From positions 1-12,261 of the forward strand of contig CANQOD010000021.1 in assembly GCA_947625395.1 (NCBI GenBank): 12,261 nt of DNA, in the 5' to 3' direction. Of this stretch, positions 7,215 through 12,261 are shown piece after piece; position 1 is the stretch's first letter; each line of letters begins with the position of its first letter. Under the pieces are notes generated by a model. That model was given only the letters and a program-made list of their open reading frames with translations, ran no database searches and was not told the DNA's origin. A program made the position numbers and the translations under genes. The stretch comes from an uncultured Bacilli bacterium. GTDB lineage: Bacteria > Bacillota_I > Bacilli_A > RF39 > UBA660.

Positions 7215-7243
7215 ATTATAAACAAAAGGTATTTATTTTTCAA
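7215..7243 (-). promoter_or_regulatory. Promoter of the T-box/HD/valS operon
   Basis: On the minus strand, TTGAAA (7243-7238) and a perfect TATAAT (7220-7215) are spaced by 17 bp, a strong vegetative (sigma-A) promoter. The -35 lies inside the last codons of the upstream lysozyme gene, whose TAA is at 7235-7233. Initiation near 7208 gives a leader of about 220 nt holding the T-box. Confidence 0.85.
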
Positions 7244-8465
7244 GCTTTGTTTTTGATTTTTTTTTGTAAAGAATGTCTATATCGACATAGTTGTCTTGAA
7301 TGCCGTTAATTTTGCCATCATTACAAAGCTGCCATACTTGATAATCCCCCTCATAATCCGTCTGTTCTGTATAATGAGCCAACCAAACAGGATAGTTTGT
7401 TTCCATCCACATATTCTCTAGATAGTTTTTACTACTATAAAGCATTCCTTGGTAATCTTTCTTCGCGACAGTATCCATAAATGTATTGGCTATTTGTGTT
7501 AAATGATAAAAGGAAAGTTGAAACTCTTGATAAAAAGACCAGTTTTCCCAGTCAAAGACAATGGGAAGTGTAATGTCATATTTTTTGATTTGTTGAAGAA
7601 CCCAATTTGCTTGCTTCTTGGCTTCTTTTTGACTATCTGCATAAGTATAAAAATAAACACCAACTGGAATTCCTAGTTTCGTAAATCCTTTCACATTCTG
7701 AACAAATTTATCATCCAATTGATAGTTTCCACCAATTCCCTTTTGACTTCCTACTCGAATAAAAACAAACTCTACTCCTGCTTCTTTGACTTGTTGAAAA
7801 TCAATATCTCCTTGCCAATGCGATACATCAATTCCAATTTGGGTATTTTTATTTTTGTATTGAGCGACAATGTCCGCAAAATCAGTAAAGCTAGACTGCG
7901 GTGAAGAAGTGCCACTGGAAGAAGATTTTGAAACGACATTCAAGGTGAATGCATGTTGTACTTCATTTCCACTACTGTCAACTGCTTTATAAGAAACAGG
8001 ATAGCTTCCTACCGCATCTAAATGATATTCTCCTTCCACAGTACAAGTAGGATGGTCATCGTAATTGTCCCCACAGAAAAATTCTTTCGCTAAATCGTCT
8101 TGATAACCAACCGTAACTGAATAACGATTATAAAGACTGATGATAGGAGGTGTTCGGTCAACAATTTTTACTTTAAATTCATAAGGAACCCGAATGTTTT
8201 CTTCATTGATATAATCAAAGTGAATCGTTTGTGTTCCTAATTTTTGCGTATTGATTGTTAGATTTTTCTCTATTTTCCCATTGATATCCTGAATCAAATC
8301 TTTTAATTTCACATGACTATAAACTTCAAGATTCAAATCTTCTTTAAGAGTGACTTGAATAATGGCATGACGAACGCGCCAATCTTGATAAAAAAAGTAT
8401 CCAGAAATAGCAAGAACAAAAATCACTATCAAAATCCCGCTCATGATGAAGACTTTCTTTTTCAT
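7233..8465 (-). CDS. Membrane-anchored GH25 lysozyme with Ig-like domain
   Basis: This 410-residue cell-envelope muramidase probably cleaves the MurNAc-GlcNAc bond of peptidoglycan. After MKKK a single hydrophobic segment (about 5-26) has no clear cleavage site, so I read it as a membrane anchor with the rest outside. Residues 103-178 resemble an Ig-like domain of the DUF5011 type (D-x-TPP-I at 103-108, AVDSSGN at 161-167), with two cysteines (131, 141) around an Asp-rich loop. A Ser-rich linker (about 179-193) leads to the GH25 barrel (209-398): GIDVSHWQGDIDF, FIRVGS, FDWENW with D305 and E307 as probable catalytic acids, and VWQL...VDID. The start is ATG with GGAGTG 7 nt upstream. A monocistronic unit is likely: the serpin gene upstream has its own terminator. 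A palindrome covers its -10 box. It is a remodelling enzyme more likely than a phage lysin, given the anchor. Confidence 0.9.
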   Translation of the reverse strand: MKKKVFIMSGILIVIFVLAISGYFFYQDWRVRHAIIQVTLKEDLNLEVYSHVKLKDLIQDINGKIEKNLTINTQKLGTQTIHFDYINEENIRVPYEFKVKIVDRTPPIISLYNRYSVTVGYQDDLAKEFFCGDNYDDHPTCTVEGEYHLDAVGSYPVSYKAVDSSGNEVQHAFTLNVVSKSSSSGTSSPQSSFTDFADIVAQYKNKNTQIGIDVSHWQGDIDFQQVKEAGVEFVFIRVGSQKGIGGNYQLDDKFVQNVKGFTKLGIPVGVYFYTYADSQKEAKKQANWVLQQIKKYDITLPIVFDWENWSFYQEFQLSFYHLTQIANTFMDTVAKKDYQGMLYSSKNYLENMWMETNYPVWLAHYTEQTDYEGDYQVWQLCNDGKINGIQDNYVDIDILYKKKSKTKLEK

Positions 8466-8497
8466 AATCTCACTCCTTTATCATTCATTGCTAGCAA

Positions 8498-8518
8498 ATG
8501 TTAGTATTATTCTAACAT
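8498..8518. repeat. Perfect inverted repeat over the GH25 promoter (candidate operator)
   Basis: Two 7-bp arms, ATGTTAG (8498-8504) and CTAACAT (8512-8518), flank a 7-bp AT-rich spacer and are exact reverse complements. The dyad is centred at 8508, over the -10 region, with a spacing suited to a dimeric repressor touching successive grooves. No T-run follows on either strand, so it is not a terminator. I do not recognise the motif as that of a known regulator. Confidence 0.5.
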
Positions 8519-8536
8519 AATTCTTATTTTATTCAA
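8509..8536 (-). promoter_or_regulatory. Probable promoter of the anchored GH25 gene
   Basis: On the minus strand, TTGAAT (8536-8531) and TAGAAT (8514-8509) are spaced by 16 bp, each one mismatch or two from consensus. The start site would be near 8502, giving a leader of about 37 nt. The -10 lies wholly inside the inverted repeat at 8498-8518, so a protein bound there would block initiation. Confidence 0.55.
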
Positions 8537-8555
8537 CAAAAGATGAGAAAAGACG

Positions 8556-8581
8556 AAAAAAGCAGTCCTATGAAGACTACT
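8556..8581 (-). terminator. Intrinsic terminator after the serpin gene
   Basis: On the minus strand, AGTAGTC (8581-8575) pairs with GACTGCT (8567-8561), 7 bp with one G-T pair, around a short loop, followed by six T. It starts about 10 nt after the serpin stop codon and ends the serpin transcript before the lysozyme promoter. Confidence 0.8.
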
Positions 8582-8591
8582 TTCGATTTCG

Positions 8592-10250
8592 TTAATTGTT
8601 TTCAGTAGGTTGTTGTACTCTTCCAACAAACCATACTTCTCCACTATTTTTATCGCGAATAAGGAAAAGATATGGCTTATCAAACGTTAAATCAATCGTT
8701 TCAACAGGCACTTCATAGAGATGTTCAAAGCCACCACCAGCTGCCCCAAATCCACCCATTGACGTTGCTGCAGCTGCTTTAATGCCTTCATTTGAAAACT
8801 CAATATTGGCTTTATGAATGGCTTGGTCAATATAAGTTTCCTTGATAGAAGTCATGGCTGATAAATCTGCTTGATTCTCTTGAAAAACATCTTGGATTCC
8901 TAATTTTTTCAAATCGTCCATCAAATTCAATTGATAATCAAATTGAAATAAAGGAATCATTCCTGTAATTTTAGTCACTTTTCCAGGTGTAAAGTTTTCT
9001 AACTTTATATCTTTTAACTGACTGATAAGATTTGTCATAGCTATGGCATCTGTTTCCTGAAGATAAGTATTGAGTTCTTTTTCTTTTGGCATAATGCCCA
9101 CATATTGTAGGGTTGTTCCATTATATTCTTTTAAGTCTTTCGCAAAAACTTTGACTTCATCATCGACATAAAACTGAAAATCGGTAGAACCTTTCATTTG
9201 TTGATAATTTTCGCCAAGTTCTTTGATAAATTGATTCACATACTCATCCACAGGAGTTTCTTGTGAACTAGAATAATCGATGCCATTCTCAATCCACTTT
9301 TGTTCTTCTTGACGAAGCCATTCAGTATATTCTTGGGTAATGGTGTTCCGAATATTTTCTTCCCCTAATTCATTAATGATATCATAACGGTTAATGGATG
9401 CTCCTATTTCGACTGCCTTTGCGTTCAGTTGATGATTATTAAAGGCTAATGAGGAATACTTGTCTCCATCGATAACTGGAATATAAGCAGAATAGTCTTC
9501 ATGAGCATACCGAACAGAATAGGCTGTATTCGCTACATTCGTCGTTGCTTGAATGAGATTTGTCCAATCCATATCAATGGCCAAAGCATTGATTAAAAAG
9601 AACTGCTTTCCATCCACATCATCCACTAAGTGATTGATTAGTCCTAGTGTCTTATCTTGCACCCAATGATTGATTGTATCTGTGGAAGAAAAGGCATCAA
9701 AAATAAGTTCTGCATTGTATTTTGTAGCAAGTTGTTTCGTATATTTTTCTTTTACATTTTCTTTGAAGCTATCACGAATAAACATGGCGTTGGCAAAAGA
9801 CATATTGGCACTATTCTCATATTTCTTTGCTTCATAGTCCCCTATTACTGCATCTAGTTGTTCTTTTGTATTGCCACTTGCTCCTTCACTCAACATTTCT
9901 AAAGCATACTTGATAGAAAGCGGACTATAAATGATATTTTTCTCTCCGTTCTCTAGCTTTAAAAAACTCAAGTCAAAATTTTCTAAAGCATTGCCAGTCA
10001 TCCGATATTCAGACTGAACTTCTTGTTTATCGACTTCTGCTTTTTCTTTCTTTTGATTGCCAAATCGTATCATCACAAAAACAATGATACAAACCAAGAT
10101 GATACATAATAAAACGGCAAAAATCATGGGTGTTTTCTTCTTTTTTCCTGTGCTTTCAGACGACTCTTTCAGTTCTACTGGTGATGAGGGATTTGTCTCT
10201 TGTACGTTCACTTGTTCTGCAACCGTACTTTCCTTTTTCTCTTCATTCAT
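8592..10250 (-). CDS. Membrane-anchored serpin (serine protease inhibitor family)
   Basis: This 552-residue protein is probably an extracellular suicide inhibitor of serine (or cysteine) proteases. Residues 1-40 are a polar, Lys-ending cytoplasmic tail, 41-62 one transmembrane helix, and 85-548 a serpin fold. Serpin landmarks: NIIYSPLSIKYALEML (105-120), SEGASGNTKEQLD (121-133), FANAMF (152-157), NHWV..KT.G.I (194-205), LINA (219-222), the hinge NEGIKAAAATS (487-497) and the C-terminal FDKPYLFLIRD (523-533) with FVGRV (541-545). The Ala-rich hinge (P12-P9) is the inhibitory type, though P14 is Ile instead of Thr/Ser. By spacing the scissile bond would be near A503-A504, in a Gly-rich loop, suggesting elastase-like targets (inference). 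Roughly residues 285-365 are an insertion rich in Glu, Gln and aromatic residues between normal serpin strands, explaining the extra length over about 400. The start is ATG with GAGGAAAG upstream; the unit is monocistronic, with its own promoter and terminator. Confidence 0.9.
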   Translation of the reverse strand: MNEEKKESTVAEQVNVQETNPSSPVELKESSESTGKKKKTPMIFAVLLCIILVCIIVFVMIRFGNQKKEKAEVDKQEVQSEYRMTGNALENFDLSFLKLENGEKNIIYSPLSIKYALEMLSEGASGNTKEQLDAVIGDYEAKKYENSANMSFANAMFIRDSFKENVKEKYTKQLATKYNAELIFDAFSSTDTINHWVQDKTLGLINHLVDDVDGKQFFLINALAIDMDWTNLIQATTNVANTAYSVRYAHEDYSAYIPVIDGDKYSSLAFNNHQLNAKAVEIGASINRYDIINELGEENIRNTITQEYTEWLRQEEQKWIENGIDYSSSQETPVDEYVNQFIKELGENYQQMKGSTDFQFYVDDEVKVFAKDLKEYNGTTLQYVGIMPKEKELNTYLQETDAIAMTNLISQLKDIKLENFTPGKVTKITGMIPLFQFDYQLNLMDDLKKLGIQDVFQENQADLSAMTSIKETYIDQAIHKANIEFSNEGIKAAAATSMGGFGAAGGGFEHLYEVPVETIDLTFDKPYLFLIRDKNSGEVWFVGRVQQPTENN

Positions 10251-10289
10251 AACTTTACTTTCCTCTTTTCTTTTACTTATTTTGATTTT

Positions 10290-10318
10290 ATTATAAAAAC
10301 TAAAAATCTAATTTTCAA
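10290..10318 (-). promoter_or_regulatory. Serpin promoter
   Basis: On the minus strand, TTGAAA (10318-10313) and a perfect TATAAT (10295-10290) are separated by 17 bp, within 45-70 bp of the serpin ATG. The spacer and hexamer matches are those of a strong vegetative promoter, so the serpin is probably well expressed. No obvious operator repeat is seen around it. Confidence 0.8.
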
Positions 10319-10364
10319 TTTTTTTGCTTTTATTTCTTTTACTATACGTAAAATGAAGTAATGT

Positions 10365-10557
10365 TTGCCCGGCTTTTAATAATTCATAAACTTTTCCCTT
10401 CAGAAAGTAGTAATTTTTCAAATAAAGACGTTTCTAATTGTCTTTTTAATTCTCGTACACTCCAGTTAGAATTTAAACATTTCTTTTCATAAAAATTTTG
10501 TTCATCAACATTCTCAATGCTTAATAATTCACAATAATGAGACCAACTCAAAATGAC
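10365..10557 (-). pseudogene. Fragment of a DUF1016/YhcG-type (PDDEXK nuclease family) gene
   Basis: Reading the minus strand from 10557, one frame gives VILSWSHYCELLSIENV, then a FYEKKCLNSNWSVRELKRQ stretch, then LETSLFEKLLLSEGK, ending at TGA (10386-10384). From memory this is the conserved N-terminal region of DUF1016/YhcG proteins (LTWSHY..LL, FYEKE...NWSVRELKRQI, SLFERLLLS). At the AAAA run (10395-10392) the family-like continuation KVYELLKAGQ resumes in another frame, so one base has been gained (or two lost). An in-frame TAG stands right before the fragment (10560-10558) and there is no start, upstream half or nuclease domain. About 65 codons remain of a gene usually over 300 codons long. 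It cannot make a working protein. Family recognition is by eye; the frameshift follows directly from the sequence. Confidence 0.82.
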
Positions 10558-10564
10558 CTATGGG

Positions 10565-10588
10565 GATTTTTTATTGCAATAAAAAATC
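10565..10588. repeat. 24-bp perfect palindrome
   Basis: GATTTTTTATTG (10565-10576) is followed directly by its exact reverse complement CAATAAAAAATC (10577-10588), with no spacer. It sits where homology to the DUF1016 gene stops and supplies the T-run of the tRNA terminator. It could be part of the terminator, or a trace of a recombination or deletion junction. Confidence 0.7.
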
Positions 10589-10604
10589 ATCTCAAACAGA
10601 GATG
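10581..10604 (-). terminator. Intrinsic terminator downstream of tRNA-Gly
   Basis: On the minus strand, CATCTC (10604-10599) pairs with GAGATG (10593-10588) around a 5-nt loop, followed by A and six T. It begins 50 nt after the tRNA 3' end and fits a short, single-tRNA transcript. Confidence 0.7.
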
Positions 10605-10653
10605 AAATATGAAATATATTGAAATGCCCGAAAAGTTCGAACAGATTCGTCAA

Positions 10654-10728
10654 TGGAGCGAACGAGGGGAATTGAACCCCCATCACAGCCTTGGCAAGGC
10701 CGTATTCTAACCATTAAACCACATTCGC
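10654..10728 (-). tRNA. tRNA-Gly (anticodon GCC)
   Basis: The 75-nt gene includes an encoded CCA (10656-10654). The acceptor arms GCGAATG (10728-10722) and CGTTCGC pair over 7 bp with one G-T. The D-arm region is TGGTTTAATGGTTAGAA. The anticodon stem CGGCC/GGCTG encloses the loop TTGCCAA (10697-10691), anticodon GCC at 10695-10693. The T-arm GGGG-GTTCAAT-TCCCC is standard. U at the discriminator position (10657) agrees with bacterial tRNA-Gly. It reads GGC and GGU codons. Confidence 0.97.
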
Positions 10729-10731
10729 AGA

Positions 10732-10754
10732 TAATAGAACAGCAAGTTCTATTA
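10732..10754. repeat. 9-bp inverted repeat abutting the tRNA-Gly 5' end
   Basis: TAATAGAAC (10732-10740) and GTTCTATTA (10746-10754) pair perfectly around a 5-nt loop, only 3 nt before the first base of the mature tRNA. No T-run follows on either strand, so it is not a terminator. It would form a 5'-leader hairpin in the precursor if transcription starts upstream of 10754. Confidence 0.6.
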
Positions 10755-10756
10755 CC

Positions 10757-10784
10757 ATTCTATCATATTTTATGAATTTGAAAA
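10757..10784 (-). promoter_or_regulatory. Possible tRNA-Gly promoter
   Basis: On the minus strand, TTTTCA (10784-10779) and TAGAAT (10762-10757) are spaced by 16 bp, with TGA directly before the -10 giving a partly extended element. The -35 matches only 4/6. The initiation point would be about 22 nt before the mature tRNA. Confidence 0.4.
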
Positions 10785-10971
10785 GAGAATTTTACATTTT
10801 TTTTAAAAAAACATTTTTCAAATCAATTCAAAAGCTTTCAATTCTGTGAGGAACTTTCTATACCATTATCAATGCCATTTGTTAGACAATTTAATACAAT
10901 AATCATAAAGTAGAAAAAACTTGAATACTTTTTAAAACATCTACAATTACTATTATATTTTGTCGATGATA

Positions 10972-11652
10972 TTAACTGTTTTCATCAACAATATTCGGAG
11001 AAGTACCATCTTCAATATGAGCACTTGGTTCATCCTTTTCAGTTTTATGTAAATTGGCAATTAAAGTAGGATAATCACGATAACTGATATTCGCATCAAC
11101 TCTTCCTGAAATTCCATTGACAGCATCTCCTGAAGTGTATTGCCAAATTCCACAAGATAATGAAGGCGTATTATAGCCTCGCCAATCAGCTAGCCATCGA
11201 TCATATCTTTCTAATCTTTTGTCGTTCAAACGGTTGACCCACCAATCATAATTCGCATAAATCATGGCATAATAACCCGCTTCTTCCACTTTTTGACAAA
11301 AATAATCACAAATTTGGATATAAGTTTCATTCGAAGGATTTCCATTTTTAGCTTTCCAACCATCAGCATCTTCCATATCAATAACAAGTGGATAAGTGGG
11401 ATGGTATTTTTTAACGAGTGAAAGAAAGCCATCTACTTCTTTTTTGGCATCTTCTAAATTTACCGCATAACTATAATGATAGAATCCATAAGGAATTTGT
11501 GCTGCTTCACAGCCTTTTACGTTTCTATCACAGGCTGTATCTTCTTGAAAAAATCCCCATGATGCTCGAATCATTACAAAAGAAACTTCCTCTTTGATTT
11601 TTGAAAAATCAATATGACCATTATGGACAGAAATATCAATTCCCTTTGCCAA
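10972..11652 (-). CDS. GH25 muramidase, phage-endolysin-like, no export signal
   Basis: This 226-residue protein is almost entirely a GH25 catalytic domain (1 to about 195), which hydrolyses the glycan strands of peptidoglycan. Motifs: GIDISVHNGHIDF with D6, FVMIRASWG, IDMED (91-95) with D92 and E94 as probable catalytic acids, and the C-terminal IWQYTSG...RVDAN. A roughly 30-residue acidic, low-complexity tail follows in place of a wall-binding module. There is no signal peptide or transmembrane helix, as in phage lysins that leave through a holin, but no phage gene is visible nearby. I chose the TTG start at 11652 because AGGAGGTGA lies 8 nt upstream. A GTG at 11661 overlaps that Shine-Dalgarno sequence and cannot be the main start. 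It has its own promoter; no clear terminator follows. It may be a domesticated or stranded lysin. Confidence 0.88.
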   Translation of the reverse strand: MAKGIDISVHNGHIDFSKIKEEVSFVMIRASWGFFQEDTACDRNVKGCEAAQIPYGFYHYSYAVNLEDAKKEVDGFLSLVKKYHPTYPLVIDMEDADGWKAKNGNPSNETYIQICDYFCQKVEEAGYYAMIYANYDWWVNRLNDKRLERYDRWLADWRGYNTPSLSCGIWQYTSGDAVNGISGRVDANISYRDYPTLIANLHKTEKDEPSAHIEDGTSPNIVDENS

Positions 11653-11692
11653 GCGTATCACCTCCTACTTGTATTGTATTAAGCAGAAAAAG

Positions 11693-11721
11693 ATTAAAAA
11701 ACGGTATTTGTCTCTTATCAA
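11693..11721 (-). promoter_or_regulatory. Promoter of the soluble GH25 gene
   Basis: On the minus strand, TTGATA (11721-11716) and TTTAAT (11698-11693) are spaced by 17 bp, each one mismatch from consensus. The leader would be about 34 nt up to the TTG start. It lies back to back with the start of the plus-strand gene at 11767, so the two are divergently transcribed. Confidence 0.6.
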
Positions 11722-11766
11722 TAGAAAAAGCAAAGAAAATGTGTTAAAATGAAAGTGGTGATATCA

Positions 11767-12261
11767 ATGCAGAAGAAAAAGAAAAATCAAAAAGAAAAAA
11801 AGAATCAAAAATTCAGTCTGTTATCTAAAAAGGAAAAACGTATTTTTCTTATTCGTTATAGTATTATAACAATTGTTTTAGCTATCTTAGCTTATGCTCT
11901 TGCTACTTTTGTAACAACTCAAATTGTAAAAAATATCCGTAAAACAGGTCAAACAGAGGATGTTCATAATATTCTAGAAAATATGGATACAAGTAGTCCA
12001 ATCACTGTTGCTGATTTTATTGATACTTTGAATCAAACTTTAAAAGAGAAGAAACTCTCCTATCAAATTGAAGGAGAATATCAGAGAAATCCAACGTTTT
12101 ATCAATACACAATTGATAAAGAAAAAAGGATTACCCTCTATTTAGAACCAGTGCAAAAACAAGCAACACAAAAAGCGGAAATACTAAGTATGAGTGCAAT
12201 TTTTGTTCCCAATCAAAATAAAGATGAGCAAAAAGTTCAGCAACTCTTTACAGCATTGTTA
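11767..12261 (+). CDS. Single-pass membrane protein of unknown function (3' end outside window)
   Basis: This is the only plus-strand gene, open for 165 codons to the window edge with no stop. I do not recognise the family. The first 30 residues are extremely Lys/Gln-rich (MQKKKKNQKE...), followed by one hydrophobic helix (about 32-53). By the positive-inside rule the N-terminus is cytoplasmic and residues from about 54 on lie outside. The outer part is polar and mixed alpha/beta in appearance (SPITVADFIDTLNQTL, then YQYTIDKEKRITLYLEP), with no cysteines or catalytic motif visible. The ATG at 11767 has only a weak GTGGTGAT upstream. A weak promoter, TAGAAA (11722-11727), 17 bp, TAAAAT (11745-11750), would give a leader of about 10 nt. 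Divergent from the soluble GH25 gene. Confidence 0.75.
   Translation, partial: MQKKKKNQKEKKNQKFSLLSKKEKRIFLIRYSIITIVLAILAYALATFVTTQIVKNIRKTGQTEDVHNILENMDTSSPITVADFIDTLNQTLKEKKLSYQIEGEYQRNPTFYQYTIDKEKRITLYLEPVQKQATQKAEILSMSAIFVPNQNKDEQKVQQLFTALL

Noticed and set aside
10057..10296. Plus-strand open frame rich in Phe, Ser and Leu, opposite the serpin start
   Set aside because: It is the antisense of the serpin's Lys/Glu-rich tail and membrane helix and runs through the serpin promoter; no ribosome-binding site.
10801..10971. AT-rich gap between the tRNA region and the soluble GH25 gene
   Set aside because: Searched by eye for a terminator, small ORFs with ribosome-binding sites and repeats; only poly-A/T tracts and weak AAGCTT-centred symmetry were found, so no feature is reported.
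11659..11661. GTG as start of the soluble GH25 gene
   Set aside because: The GTG is part of the AGGAGGTGA Shine-Dalgarno sequence itself. The TTG at 11650-11652 is 8 nt downstream of AGGAGG.

Overview
The window is low-GC DNA with strong AGGAGG-type ribosome-binding sites, a T-box leader, TTG/GTG starts and tight minus-strand operons. It uses the standard bacterial code, since TGA is not read as tryptophan in any gene. This points to a Bacillota (Firmicutes) chromosome. A host-associated Bacilli/Erysipelotrichia-like gut organism is my guess, not something the sequence proves. Everything except the last partial gene is transcribed on the minus strand.

Layout from the left: (1) 62-3580 is a four-gene operon, read right to left: a KdsB-type cytidylyltransferase, a DRE-TIM (HMGL/DmpG-like) aldolase with an extra C-terminal domain, a KdsC-type HAD phosphatase and a thymidylate-kinase-family kinase. 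The genes overlap or nearly touch. Together they look like a pathway that builds and CMP-activates an acidic sugar (ulosonate-like), with the aldolase where KdsA or NeuB would be expected. This is the best candidate here for an undescribed system. (2) 3678-7243 is a T-box-controlled operon with its own promoter: an HD-domain hydrolase followed by valyl-tRNA synthetase. The candidate specifier codon is GUU, which fits valS. The terminator contains the valS stop codon. (3) 7233-8465 is a membrane-anchored GH25 lysozyme with an Ig-like extracellular domain. A perfect inverted repeat lies over its promoter. (4) 8592-10250 is a membrane-anchored serpin with an inhibitory-type hinge, a glycine-rich reactive loop and a large internal insertion. 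(5) 10365-10754 holds a frameshifted fragment of a DUF1016/YhcG-type nuclease gene, a palindrome and terminator, and tRNA-Gly(GCC). It looks like the scar of a lost accessory element beside a tRNA. (6) 10972-11652 is a soluble, phage-lysin-like GH25 muramidase. (7) From 11767 a divergent plus-strand gene for a single-pass membrane protein of unknown function runs off the window.

The genes share a cell-envelope theme: activated sugar acid, two muramidases, a surface protease inhibitor and an unknown membrane protein. These are interleaved with translation genes (valS, tRNA-Gly). Functions are assigned from motifs read by eye; no database search was possible.
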